Source of the DNA: an uncultured bacterium
GTDB taxonomy: Bacteria > Bacteroidota > Bacteroidia > Chitinophagales > Chitinophagaceae
Reading direction: 5' to 3'
NCBI GenBank assembly: GCA_903826405.1
Contig: CAIKEH010000032.1
Location: forward strand, 62,001 to 126,000
Length of the DNA: 64,000 bases
Numbering within the stretch: position 1 is the first letter of the stretch; each line of letters begins with the position of its first letter. Below are positions 18,016 through 29,814 of this stretch, piece after piece. The notes beneath the pieces were generated by a model. That model was not told the origin of the DNA. It saw only the letters and a list, made by a program, of their open reading frames with translations, and did not search any database. The position numbers and the translations under genes were made by a program.

Positions 18016-21000
18016 CTAGCCCTGTTTTTTAGAAACCAATACTTTTAATTGAAAATCATTGACTTCAATGTCGGCACCGGAGGCCAGATTGGGTACAATT
18101 TCCAGCTCATCTGCCAAAATTTCCGCGCAAATATATGTATTAAATCGGCTAATGGAGGGAAACAAGTCCTGATTTTCAGATAACTTGATCATGATCCTGT
18201 CCGTAAGCTCGTAACCATTATCCTTTCGAATTTTTTGGATCCGATTGATCAACTCACGAGCATTACCCTCTTGTTCCAGTGCGGGAGACACCTGAACGTC
18301 CAAGGCAACGGTAAGAGCGTTCTTTGAAGCCACAACCCAGCCGGGAACATCTTCACTTTGGATGTCCACCTCGTCCTTCAATATCACAACAACTTCATTA
18401 TCAATAATTAAATTATAATTCCCAATAGCTTCAATTTGACGTATGTCCTCTTGACTGAATGCGGCCAAGGCAGCACTGACCTGTTTCATTTTTGCCCCCA
18501 TTTTCTTGCCCAGGGCAACGTAATTCGGCTTTATACGCTTGTGTATGAAGTTGTTATCAGCAGCAAGATATTCCAACTCCTTGACGTTCACCTCAGCTTT
18601 GATCAAGTCCTCTACAAGGCTTAATTGGATTTCCATATCGTGATTCGATACCGGTATCATGGCTTTTTGGAGCGGCTGCCGAACTTTGATGTTGACCTTT
18701 TTGCGGATCGACAGGATGAGGGAACTGATGTCCTGTGCCATTTGCATTCTTTCTTCAAGGGCCGTATCGATCCTGGATGGATCTGCCACAGGATAATCTG
18801 CATGATGCACCGATACCGCATCGATACGATGGGTAATGCCATTCAGATTTTGGAAGAGTGCATCAGGAATGAAAGGAGCGATCGGCGACATCAACAAAAG
18901 CACTGTCTCCAGGCATTCATATAGCGTCTGATACGCACTTATCTTGTCTTCAGCGTAATCGCCTTTCCAGAAGCGGCGGCGGGAAAGCCGGACATACCAG
19001 TTGCTCAAGTGTTCGTCCACGAAATCCTCGATCTCACGACCAGCGAGTGTAGGCTCATAGTCATCCAGATACTTCGTTGCCTTGGAAATCATAGAATGAA
19101 GGCTGGAGATTATCCAACGATCTATCTCCGGTCGATCAGCAACGGGTATATAAGCTTCCCGGAACGAAAAGCCGTCCACATTCGCATATAAGGCGAAGAA
19201 TTGATATGTATTATGAAGCGTTCCGAAAAACTTCCGTTGCACCTCACGGATCCCCTCGATATCGAATTTCAGGTTATCCCAAGGCGAGGCATTGGTGATG
19301 AGATACCATCTTGTTGCATCCGCACCATAATCCTCCAGCGTCTTGAATGGATCCACCACATTGCCCAGTCGCTTACTCATCTTGTTGCCGTTCTTATCCA
19401 ATACTAGTCCGTTTGATACCACGGTCTTGTATGCAACGCTGTCAAACAGCAAAGCGCCAAGTGCATGAAGCGTGTAGAACCATCCCCGAGTCTGGTCAAC
19501 GCCCTCTGCGATGAAATCCGCCGGGAAAGCTTCCGCTTTTCCACTCACCATATCCTTGTTCTCAAATGGGTAATGCCATTGGGCATAGGGCATTGCGCCG
19601 CTGTCGAACCACACATCCACCAGATCAGGAATACGCTTCATTGGCCTACCGCTTTCGCTGACCAAGGTGATGTCATCAACGTATGGTTTGTGTAGATCGA
19701 GTATCCCTTCATGGAGATACCCCTTGTTCACATCGCCGCCCAACACACTTCCCGCTTTTCGGATCTCCGCATTCAATTCATCAATGGAACCGATGCATTT
19801 CTCCTCCGACCCATCATCTGTTCTCCATATGGGTAGAGGTGTACCCCAATACCGACTACGGCTGAGATTCCAATCGACCATGTTCTCCAGCCAATTACCG
19901 AAACGACCTTCGCCCGTGGATCGTGGCTTCCAATTGATGGTCTTGTTGAGTTCCACCATTCGATCCTTTATTGCCGTGGTTCGGATGAACCAGGCATCAA
20001 GGGGGTAATACAAAACCGGTTTATCCGTTCTCCAGCAATGGGGATAACTGTGTTCGTATTTCTCCACTTTGAATGCACGGTTCTCTTTTTTCAATTTGAC
20101 GGAGATGTCTACATTGACGTCCTGGTATTCTGCCTCATCCTTATAATTTTTCACATATCGGCCACTGAATTCCCCTAGGCCATCAACGAATTTACCTTCC
20201 CGATCCACCATGGTAAGGATACCTATGTTGAATTTCTGACCTACCTTATAATCGTCCGCCCCAAAAGCAGGAGCGGTATGTACGATACCAGTTCCATCCT
20301 CGGTGGTAACGAAATCCCCGGATATCACTCGGAAGGGATCTCCTCCGGCAATCTCTGGGCTATTGGCTTCATAGGGCAACAATTGTTCGTACCTGCATTC
20401 CAAAATATCTTTCCCTTTGAATAACTTGAGGATGCTCCATTTCTGGATCCGTTTCTTATCTGTACCATCGGCAGGAGATCGAAATCCTTCCTCAAATGCT
20501 TCAGCAGATGCAGTTCCCTGATCAAAGAATTTATCCAATAATGCCTTGGCCAGTATCACATTTACAGGATGCTCCGTATAGGGGTTATTTGTACTGACCA
20601 ACGCATATTCAATATTTGGACCGACCGTCAAGCCAAGATTGGAAGGTAGTGTCCAAGGCGTGGTCGTCCAGGCCATGAAGAATACCTCGCCACCATTTGC
20701 AGAATCGAAAAGAAAACGGGAACGCACATCATTGATCGCCCTGAACATAGCTACGCAGGAAGTATCCTTTACATCTTTGTAAGTGCCCGGTTGGTTCAGT
20801 TCATGTGAACTCAGACCTGTACCTGCAGCAGGAGAGTAAGGCTGGATGCTCACACTCTCGTATAAAAGGCCCTTGTCGTATAATTGACGTAAACACCACC
20901 AGAGTGTTTCAATGTACTCATTCCGGAAAGTGACATAGGGGTCATTAAGGTCAACCCAATAACCCATCTTACGGGTCAGATCATCCCATTTGTCCTTGTA

Positions 21001-21384
21001 TCTGAGCACCGCTTCACGGCATTTCTGATTGTAGTCCTCGATCGATATTTTCTTTCCAATGTCCTCCTTGGTAATGCCGAGCTCCTTCTCCACTCCCAGT
21101 TCCACCGGCAATCCATGAGTATCCCATCCGCCCTTTCGCTTCACTTGAAAGCCTTTCATGGTTTTATACCGACATACCAGATCTTTCAACGTTCGGGAAA
21201 TGACATGGTGGATACCGGGCATGCCATTTGCGCTGGGTGGGCCTTCATAAAAAACGAATGGTGGCTTCCCTTCACGTAGTGAAACACTTTTCTCGAATGC
21301 CTGAGTGCGGTTCCACGCATCCAGCACCTCTTTTTCAAGGGCCGGGAGATTCAATTGGCCGAATTCCCTGTATTTTAAGTCCAT
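18016..21384 (-). CDS. ileS: Isoleucyl-tRNA synthetase, type 2-like, with GXHH signature
   Basis: The 1122-residue product charges tRNA(Ile). It has the class I signature region SANGMPGIHHVISRTLKD (the HIGH equivalent reads GIHH at 57-60), GGWDTHGLPVE at 86-95, the CP1 editing domain with TTPWTLPSN near 241-249 and DGTGIVHTAPAFGADD near 363-378, LSRSRYWGTPLPIW, VWFDSGAMPYAQW and the KMSKR loop at 668-672. The C-terminus lacks the Cys-rich zinc site of type 1 enzymes, which fits type 2. It is the first gene of a leftward pair with the DksA-like gene. Confidence 0.96.
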   Translation of the reverse strand: MDLKYREFGQLNLPALEKEVLDAWNRTQAFEKSVSLREGKPPFVFYEGPPSANGMPGIHHVISRTLKDLVCRYKTMKGFQVKRKGGWDTHGLPVELGVEKELGITKEDIGKKISIEDYNQKCREAVLRYKDKWDDLTRKMGYWVDLNDPYVTFRNEYIETLWWCLRQLYDKGLLYESVSIQPYSPAAGTGLSSHELNQPGTYKDVKDTSCVAMFRAINDVRSRFLFDSANGGEVFFMAWTTTPWTLPSNLGLTVGPNIEYALVSTNNPYTEHPVNVILAKALLDKFFDQGTASAEAFEEGFRSPADGTDKKRIQKWSILKLFKGKDILECRYEQLLPYEANSPEIAGGDPFRVISGDFVTTEDGTGIVHTAPAFGADDYKVGQKFNIGILTMVDREGKFVDGLGEFSGRYVKNYKDEAEYQDVNVDISVKLKKENRAFKVEKYEHSYPHCWRTDKPVLYYPLDAWFIRTTAIKDRMVELNKTINWKPRSTGEGRFGNWLENMVDWNLSRSRYWGTPLPIWRTDDGSEEKCIGSIDELNAEIRKAGSVLGGDVNKGYLHEGILDLHKPYVDDITLVSESGRPMKRIPDLVDVWFDSGAMPYAQWHYPFENKDMVSGKAEAFPADFIAEGVDQTRGWFYTLHALGALLFDSVAYKTVVSNGLVLDKNGNKMSKRLGNVVDPFKTLEDYGADATRWYLITNASPWDNLKFDIEGIREVQRKFFGTLHNTYQFFALYANVDGFSFREAYIPVADRPEIDRWIISSLHSMISKATKYLDDYEPTLAGREIEDFVDEHLSNWYVRLSRRRFWKGDYAEDKISAYQTLYECLETVLLLMSPIAPFIPDALFQNLNGITHRIDAVSVHHADYPVADPSRIDTALEERMQMAQDISSLILSIRKKVNIKVRQPLQKAMIPVSNHDMEIQLSLVEDLIKAEVNVKELEYLAADNNFIHKRIKPNYVALGKKMGAKMKQVSAALAAFSQEDIRQIEAIGNYNLIIDNEVVVILKDEVDIQSEDVPGWVVASKNALTVALDVQVSPALEQEGNARELINRIQKIRKDNGYELTDRIMIKLSENQDLFPSISRFNTYICAEILADELEIVPNLASGADIEVNDFQLKVLVSKKQG

Positions 21385-22242
21385 ATCTATCTGAAAATGG
21401 GTGCGAAGGTACAGAAATCAACTCATCCAGACCCTTTTCAAAAGGGCTGAACACACCCCTCAAGATCGGCCAGAACACGATCTCAAAGCACAACCCGCTT
21501 GCCCTGAATCTATCATTGCTTGTTTCTTAAAATTATGACACCCAGTACTTTTATCTAAAATCCAGGTTCCGATGAGATTTTAACATCCATCCCACATAAT
21601 CTCGGACAGGGTTTGGCGTTTCTACTTAAGAGCCCTGAAAACAGTTAGCAAGAAGATCGTGATCAATAATTTTGGACTTGGCATGGTTTATGAAACCAGA
21701 CCCATGTACCTCGACTTCTGAAAACCAATATCCGTACCATGTACCTATTCCAACCATTCCGCACTAGGAAGCCTAATGCCGCCGCGCCAACCGTGATGGC
21801 AAAAAAGCCCGAAACCGGCCATACATTGCAGGCTGACAAAACACCCCGGACTAATTCGAAACTTGCTCCACATTCTTTGAACAGGATCGCACAGATCCGA
21901 ATTCGCACACAACATTTTTAATGGAAAGATTTATCGGTCGACATATAAGTCCACCACCCAACAATTTTTCTAGGGTTTAGGGATTAGGGACAGAGGGGAG
22001 CAAATTTGCTCCTCTCTTCATTTTTATTAATAGAAGGATCCGATAGCCGTGTTTTGGATGGAAAATCAGTTCAACAGATCTACTCTTGTTTTAATCTGAT
22101 TGTTCAGGAATAAGTATACCCATTTCTTCAAAATCGAATCCTTATTGCAGCCAGGCAGCAATTTTGTTGATCAGAGGATTTCCATGGAAAAAGCGTGCGA
22201 AAAATGCATCTTGTCTACTGAATTCAGCATAACTGAAACCAA
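21385..22242. other. Long non-coding interval between ileS and the AraC gene
   Basis: No convincing gene was found in this 858-bp stretch. Two overlapping opposite-strand short frames (about 21663-21921) have no recognisable domain or start context. The only structure seen is a near-perfect palindrome at 21993-22016. No tRNA-like cloverleaf was recognised by eye. Confidence 0.5.
21993..22016. repeat. Near-perfect palindrome
   Basis: GAGGGGAGCAAA is followed directly by TTTGCTCCTCTC, giving 12-bp arms with one mismatch and no spacer, then a T-rich run. It could be an operator or a hairpin ending transcription rightward. Confidence 0.5.
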
Positions 22243-23175
22243 TCATCGCATGAGCAACTCGCAGGGCTTGAGGCCGGTGTGCTTCTTGAACGCTGTTGAG
22301 AAATGGGAGATGGAGGAATAACCGAGAAGATGGGACACTTCAGAAACACTTAGCCCTTTTTCGTATAGGAGATAACGCGCATGTTCCATCCGCTGGTTCT
22401 GATAGAAGTCGAAAATGGTCGTTCCGAACATTTCCTTGAACCCTTTTTTCAGATAACATTCATTGATGGCCACTTTCCTGCTCAGTTCCCTTATAGTGAT
22501 GGGATCACCGATATGTTGTAAAAGGATTTCCCGGGCCTTACTGATCTTTTCGCGATCCGCATCATTGGACAGGAATTTACATCCAGAACCGCCTTCCGGC
22601 CTGTCACCCACCAGGCAATCCATACTATAAAGAAGAAGAATCTGCGTCTGGGCATTGATGAATATGTTTTCCAGCGTATCCGTATAACGGTTATTCATGA
22701 TAGCCTCCAACGAGGAGCGGATCTTGCCGCAAATGAATAGGGGCTGGGAGAATGATTGCTTATGCCGGAACCCGAGGATATCATCGGTGAAATGGGACTG
22801 TTTTCTTCCCTTCACATACTGAGATAAGTGTGCAGCCTCGAAACGGAACTGAAGAAGATCAACCGTAGGCATACGAGCATCACAACCCTTGGTCTCCAGC
22901 ATCTTGCACTGGTCACATTCCGCATCTTTCTCCCTGCAATAGGTGTTTCCAGCGATACAATATTTTAGTTCGAGGTAGGGCTTGGCCTTTTCTGGATGGT
23001 GATAAACAAGTTGTCCCCGGTCTTCGATCGACCATTGTGGATGCATCCGATACCGGAGTATCTGGTACTCCCAGGTACCTGGAATCTGTTTTTCCCGCCG
23101 GGAAAGCAGATCGGTCTCCCCTCCAAAAAAGGGATCCTGTGGGTCTGCGGACCATATATCGGGAAACTGTGTCAT
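22243..23175 (-). CDS. AraC-family transcriptional regulator with a Cys-rich sensor segment
   Basis: The 310-residue product ends with an AraC DNA-binding domain of two helix-turn-helix motifs: ITIRELSRKVAINECYLKKG and LSVSEVSHLLGYSSISHFST, then AFKKHTGLKP. The N-terminal part has five Cys (C73, C80, C87, C90 and C98) in a 26-residue stretch, which could bind a metal or sense redox state. The inducer and targets are unknown. It is transcribed leftward, divergent from gyrB. Confidence 0.88.
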   Translation of the reverse strand: MTQFPDIWSADPQDPFFGGETDLLSRREKQIPGTWEYQILRYRMHPQWSIEDRGQLVYHHPEKAKPYLELKYCIAGNTYCREKDAECDQCKMLETKGCDARMPTVDLLQFRFEAAHLSQYVKGRKQSHFTDDILGFRHKQSFSQPLFICGKIRSSLEAIMNNRYTDTLENIFINAQTQILLLYSMDCLVGDRPEGGSGCKFLSNDADREKISKAREILLQHIGDPITIRELSRKVAINECYLKKGFKEMFGTTIFDFYQNQRMEHARYLLYEKGLSVSEVSHLLGYSSISHFSTAFKKHTGLKPCELLMR

Positions 23176-23288
23176 AAATCGGCACGAAGTTACTCTATTT
23201 CAGCCAAACTGACTCCTTTCAGGGGCCATAAAAAGCTGTTGAAAAACAACTGTCGGACTGTGTAAAACATTGTCCCGATAAGACATGA

Positions 23289-25349
<2,061 letters not shown>

Positions 25350-25375
25350 TCACTTCACATACAAACACAGCAAAT

Positions 25376-25582
25376 ATGTCAAATCCGAACATGCTCACCG
25401 CTTACAACGTCAAGACCAAAGAAAAGAACGTACCCATCCAGGACGCAGTAGTCAGTCGCACCTCCAAGGGTGGTTACATCGCACAGGGCAACGATGGTAA
25501 GGGTAACAAACTCACCGCACTGCTCAGCGAAGCCAAAGCCCTGGCCGCCATCAAGGCAGGGACAGCCAAACAAAACTGGTAA
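25376..25582 (+). CDS. Small conserved-looking hypothetical protein
   Basis: This 68-residue frame begins 26 bp after the gyrB stop and has an even, soluble composition (motif VSRTSKGGYIAQGNDGKGNK). The start, frame length and a strong terminator right after it favour a real gene, possibly read through from gyrB. I do not recognise a family. Confidence 0.6.
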   Translation: MSNPNMLTAYNVKTKEKNVPIQDAVVSRTSKGGYIAQGNDGKGNKLTALLSEAKALAAIKAGTAKQNW

Positions 25583-25635
25583 TCCAGGATTTTCGCCGTC
25601 CCGACCCATTCCTAATGGATTCGGGAAGTGCATAC

Positions 25636-25683
25636 ACCGGCCGGATGCAATGCCCTATGGGCTTGGTATCGGCCGGTTTTTTG
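25636..25683 (+). terminator. Rho-independent terminator after the gyrB unit
   Basis: ACCGGCCG at 25636-25643 pairs with CGGCCGGT at 25670-25677, followed by TTTTT. An inner GCCC-TAT-GGGC hairpin lies in the loop. It closes the gyrB and small-protein transcript. Confidence 0.85.
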
Positions 25684-25753
25684 TTTCCCCTTCCCTGACC
25701 CGTATTTTCTTCTAACTTTACAATCGCCCCCAACGCGGATTAAATACCCCTAC

Positions 25754-26458
25754 ATGAAGAAACTCCTGATCCCCTGCCTCCTTTCAGCCTCGCTCCTGTT
25801 GAGCGGATGCTTCAATATCACCGACGAGATCTTTCTGGAGAAAGATGGCTCCGGCAACTACAGTACCGTCATAGACATGAGCAAGCTCAAGGAAATGCTC
25901 GATATGATGAAGACCATGTTGCCGGACAGCCTCGCTGGACAAAACAGCAATGAAGGGCTGAAAGAACTGGACAGCCTGCAGAACATGTGGAGGGATCTGG
26001 AGACCATTCCAGGCATCAGCAATGTAAAGCGTCAGAAGAACGAGAATTATGTGGTATCGGTATCCTTCCGCTTCGCCAATGTACAGTCGCTCAACGAAGC
26101 CATGAGCCGTCGCTCCCGGAAAGAAAATGAGCCCCCGTCAAGATCAATCCCCTTTTACTCGTTCACCCCAGGCAATTTTTCTTGCAATGACACCACCCTT
26201 GCAGGCATGTCCGACCTACTCAAGGGCCTGAACAAAGGTGGTGATAATGATTCTTTAGCCATGGCCCTGAATATGATGAAAGGGATGATGGGGGACATGA
26301 ACTACAAAACGATCTATCACCTTCCCTCCAAAGTAAGTTCGGTATCGAACAAGCAGGCTAAAATTGCAGAGGATGGAAAGACCGTAACCATCAATATCGA
26401 ACTCGCGGAGAGTGAGATCCCGCAATCCATAAAGAACGATATCAGATTTCAGAAGTGA
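25754..26458 (+). CDS. Lipoprotein of unknown function
   Basis: The 234-residue product has a lipoprotein signal, MKKLLIPCLLSASLLLSGC, with the acceptor Cys at residue 19. The mature part is rich in charged and Met residues (MSKLKEMLDMMKTMLPDSL, LNMMKGMMGDMNYKTIYHLP) and has no recognised domain. The frame is open to 25628, but the ATG at 25754 places the signal peptide. It precedes the lectin/PKD gene by 22 bp and may share its transcript. Confidence 0.75.
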   Translation: MKKLLIPCLLSASLLLSGCFNITDEIFLEKDGSGNYSTVIDMSKLKEMLDMMKTMLPDSLAGQNSNEGLKELDSLQNMWRDLETIPGISNVKRQKNENYVVSVSFRFANVQSLNEAMSRRSRKENEPPSRSIPFYSFTPGNFSCNDTTLAGMSDLLKGLNKGGDNDSLAMALNMMKGMMGDMNYKTIYHLPSKVSSVSNKQAKIAEDGKTVTINIELAESEIPQSIKNDIRFQK

Positions 26459-26480
26459 TCCACCAGAGCGTACCCCATTC

Positions 26481-28421
26481 ATGAAAATCATACTATTTGC
26501 CTGCGGACTGTTTGTATTCCTTTTTCCGGCGACCAGTGCCGCGCAAGTGGACAACCCATATCACATCAATGGCAATGCCACTCAAGATAATTGCAATTGC
26601 TATACCCTCACCCCGGACCAGCTCAGGCAGTCGGGCTCTGTATGGAACATCTACAAAATTGACCTGACCCAACCGATCGACTTCAAATTCAGTGTGAATC
26701 TGGGCAACATTGACGATTTGGGAGCGGATGGGATAGTCTTCGTGCTACAGCCGGTCAGCACTTCACTGGGCAGCCAGGGAGGAGGGTTGGGATTCGAAGG
26801 CATCAAGCCCTCCATAGGCATTACACTGGACACTTGGCAAAACACAGAAGTGAATGACCCCACCTTTGACCATATAGCCATACAAGCTAATGGCGACCTG
26901 AACCATGTCAGCGTGAACAACCTCGCAGGGCCCGTCACCATTCTCGAAGGACGTGACAATGCAGAAGATGGCCAGTGGCATCTGTTATCCATACAATGGG
27001 ACCCCGCGACCCAGTTACTCGCTGCAGAAGTGGATGGTCGACCAAGGGTCAGTGTGAAATTGGATCTGGTGAAGACGATCTTCAATAACGACCCCATGGT
27101 CTTTTGGGGATTCACAGCATCAACGGGCGGTGCCAAGAATCTTCAGCGCTTCTGTACAGCACTGAATCCTGGAATAAAGAACATGACCGGGCAAGAAACC
27201 TGTTTCGGAAAACCGGTCAACTTTCGAGATAGTTCAAGCTCTTTCAGCAAGATCGTAAAATGGTTCTGGGACTTCGGGGATGGCAGCACAGACACTTTGC
27301 CACAACCTCCCCCCCATGATTATGCCGCGCCCGGTTACTATACCCTGAAATTGAATATCCTTGGTAATGATGGCTGCTTGTCGGATACATTAAAACAGAA
27401 GATCACCGTTGGGACGGAGCCGTTCGGAAAAATCGGCTATGCACCACATCCTTACTGCGAAGGAGACCCCTTGCAACTCCTTGATTCCTCCGGTGTGGAA
27501 TATGGAACGGTGAACACCTGGATCTGGTCCACACCATCAGGGATTTTCCTCACGAAAAACCCATCGATACCTGATGGACTGCCCGCCGGAATGCAAACGG
27601 TCACCCTCAAAGTACGCACACTGGAAGGATGCATCGCCTCGCCCGTTTCGCGCTCCTTCGAGGTGCTGAATAAACCCAAGGTTGATTTCAGTTTCAACAA
27701 CGCCTGTGCCGGTGATCCGGTCAACCTCAATGCTTCCAACCTGGACCCTTCCCTCGAAATAACCAAATGGATATGGAAACTAGGCGATGGAAGGATGGAT
27801 AGTAGTGGGAGTAAACTGACCATTTCCTATCCTCAAGGCAAGGATTATGTCGTATCCATCATCACCCAGGGTGTCAATGGATGCATATCGAGGGAACCGA
27901 GACACACCGTTTCCATTTACCAGACCTTTGCACGGGTAGGTGCCGATACGATAATCGCAATGGGGCAACCCCTTCCGCTTCACGCTTCAGGAGGAGTGTT
28001 TTATAATTGGTCCCCATCGAACTTCCTCGATGACCCCACGAGTGCCGACCCCATATCCACTCCAGACCAAGACGTCAGATATGTACTCACCGCCTACACT
28101 CCCGCCGGATGCCCGAGTACGGATACGATATCCATTCGTGTATTCAAGGGACCGGAGATATATGTGCCTACTGCCTTTACACCCAACGGCGATGGACTCA
28201 ATGATATACTGCACATCCTTCCCATCGGGGTTAAACTGGACTATTTCCGTGTGTACAACCGTTGGGGGCAACAGGTGTTTGAAACCAATGATGCCCGAAT
28301 AGGATGGAATGGGCTAACCAGGGGATCGATCATTCCCGGCAACTATGCATGGGTCACTGCAGGCCGTGACTTCAAAGGCAATCTGATCAAAAAAACCGGA
28401 CTGGTCACTTTAATACAGTAG
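26481..28421 (+). CDS. Secreted L-type lectin/PKD protein with a gliding-motility (CHU_C) type IX sorting domain
   Basis: The 646-residue product has a signal peptide ending near SAAQ. An L-type (legume-like) lectin domain covers residues about 25-235 (DLGADGIVFVLQPVSTSLGS, GGGLGFEGIKPSIGITLDTW, DHIAIQANGD). PKD-like repeats follow (WFWDFGDGSTDTL, WIWKLGDGRMDSS). The C-terminal CHU_C domain has VPTAFTPNGDGLNDILHILP and VYNRWGQQVFETND, which marks type IX secretion and surface attachment in Bacteroidota. It probably binds glycans at the cell surface. It follows a lipoprotein gene by 22 bp. Confidence 0.9.
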   Translation: MKIILFACGLFVFLFPATSAAQVDNPYHINGNATQDNCNCYTLTPDQLRQSGSVWNIYKIDLTQPIDFKFSVNLGNIDDLGADGIVFVLQPVSTSLGSQGGGLGFEGIKPSIGITLDTWQNTEVNDPTFDHIAIQANGDLNHVSVNNLAGPVTILEGRDNAEDGQWHLLSIQWDPATQLLAAEVDGRPRVSVKLDLVKTIFNNDPMVFWGFTASTGGAKNLQRFCTALNPGIKNMTGQETCFGKPVNFRDSSSSFSKIVKWFWDFGDGSTDTLPQPPPHDYAAPGYYTLKLNILGNDGCLSDTLKQKITVGTEPFGKIGYAPHPYCEGDPLQLLDSSGVEYGTVNTWIWSTPSGIFLTKNPSIPDGLPAGMQTVTLKVRTLEGCIASPVSRSFEVLNKPKVDFSFNNACAGDPVNLNASNLDPSLEITKWIWKLGDGRMDSSGSKLTISYPQGKDYVVSIITQGVNGCISREPRHTVSIYQTFARVGADTIIAMGQPLPLHASGGVFYNWSPSNFLDDPTSADPISTPDQDVRYVLTAYTPAGCPSTDTISIRVFKGPEIYVPTAFTPNGDGLNDILHILPIGVKLDYFRVYNRWGQQVFETNDARIGWNGLTRGSIIPGNYAWVTAGRDFKGNLIKKTGLVTLIQ

Positions 28422-28488
28422 GACAATTCAACAAAATATTCCGCCGGTTTCACTAAATTGTCCATTCACCAACGATCATTGTAGGCAT

Positions 28489-29811
28489 ATGGAACAATCA
28501 AGACGTCATTTCCTGCGCAATACCGCCATGGTATCCGCCGGTATCGGACTCGGCGCCACGCAAGCCAACTCCCTTTTCGCCTCTCCTGTCAAACGGGTTT
28601 CCGCCATGGATAAGATCCGAGTTGGAGCCATCGGCATTAACGGTATGGGTTGGGCAGACCTGAGCGCCATGCTGAAAAATAATCCTGAAACCATCTGTAC
28701 AGCTATTTGCGATGTGGATGAAGCAGTGATCAACAAAAGAACTACGGATCTGGACAAGGATTTCAACATGAAACCTGTCAAATATGGCGACTATCGAAAA
28801 CTCATCAACAGCAAAGATGTGGATGTGGTCATTATAGGTACTCCCGACCATTGGCATTGCCTCATGGAAGTGGAGGCCTGCGCCGCTGGAAAGGATGTAT
28901 ATGTCGAGAAGCCCTGTGGCAACTCCATTGCGGAGATACGGGCCATGGTCGCTGCGAAGGACAAATACAATCGTGTGGTACAGGTGGGCCAATGGCAACG
29001 CAGCAATGCCCATTTTCAATCGGCTCTTGAATTCCTGAAAACGGGAAAACTAGGCAAGATCCGTATGGTCAAAACCTGGGCTTATCAGGGCTGGATGTCC
29101 AATATCCCCAAAAAACCGGATAGTGCACCACCTCCCGGTGTGGACTACGACATGTGGCTTGGCCCCGCTACGAAACGACCCTTCAACCCTAACCGCTTCC
29201 ATTTCAATTTCCGTTGGTTCTGGGATTATGCCGGAGGACTCATGACGGACTGGGGCGTTCACATGATCGATTATGCCCTGCTGGGAATGGATGCACACGA
29301 TCCCATTTCCGTCATGGCTTCAGGCGGCAAGATGGCCTACCCTGACGATGCCTCTGAAACTCCCGACACCCTCGCCACTGTATACGATTATGGCGATTTC
29401 ATCATGCTCTGGGAACATGCACAGGCCATCGATAACGGGAACTATGGCAAAGATCATGGTATCGCCTACATCGGGAATAATGGCACTTTGGTTCTCGACC
29501 GTGGTGGATGGAAAGTCATTCCGGAAGGAAAAAGAATGGAAGCGCCGGCAGAGGTCAAGAGATCCGACGATGGATTGGCCAATCACACGAAGAATTTCAT
29601 TGAGGCAGTAAAGTCCCGCAATACATCCATTTTGCATACTCCCATCGAAGCTGGCGCCAATGTGGCCAAAGTCTGCCAGATGGGCAACATAGCTTACAAG
29701 ACCGGCAAAAAATTGTATTGGGACAAACAAAAAGATCAGTTCACTGATGCTGATGCCAACAAGTTCATCACCCCCAACTATCAAAATAATTACACATTAC
29801 CCAAATTCTGA
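28489..29811 (+). CDS. Gfo/Idh/MocA-family oxidoreductase with Tat signal
   Basis: The 440-residue product starts with a twin-arginine signal, SRRHFLR, then a hydrophobic stretch ending near SLFASP, so it is exported folded, probably with bound NAD(P). The Rossmann fold has VGAIGINGMGWADLSAML, then VVIIGTPDHWHCLMEVEACA and AAGKDVYVEKPCGNSI with the usual Lys. The family oxidises sugars or sugar acids. The DUF1080 gene starts 3 bp downstream, so the two probably act together on ketosugars or glycosides. Substrate unknown. Confidence 0.9.
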   Translation: MEQSRRHFLRNTAMVSAGIGLGATQANSLFASPVKRVSAMDKIRVGAIGINGMGWADLSAMLKNNPETICTAICDVDEAVINKRTTDLDKDFNMKPVKYGDYRKLINSKDVDVVIIGTPDHWHCLMEVEACAAGKDVYVEKPCGNSIAEIRAMVAAKDKYNRVVQVGQWQRSNAHFQSALEFLKTGKLGKIRMVKTWAYQGWMSNIPKKPDSAPPPGVDYDMWLGPATKRPFNPNRFHFNFRWFWDYAGGLMTDWGVHMIDYALLGMDAHDPISVMASGGKMAYPDDASETPDTLATVYDYGDFIMLWEHAQAIDNGNYGKDHGIAYIGNNGTLVLDRGGWKVIPEGKRMEAPAEVKRSDDGLANHTKNFIEAVKSRNTSILHTPIEAGANVAKVCQMGNIAYKTGKKLYWDKQKDQFTDADANKFITPNYQNNYTLPKF

Positions 29812-29814
29812 TCA

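Noticed and set aside
17405-18019. 204-residue rightward frame full of Gly, Leu, Val and Thr
   Set aside because: It is the complement of the repetitive Lys/Pro tail of the DksA-like gene; its composition is an artefact.
21663-21921. Short opposite-strand frames in the ileS-araC gap
   Set aside because: No recognisable domain, start context or conservation signal.
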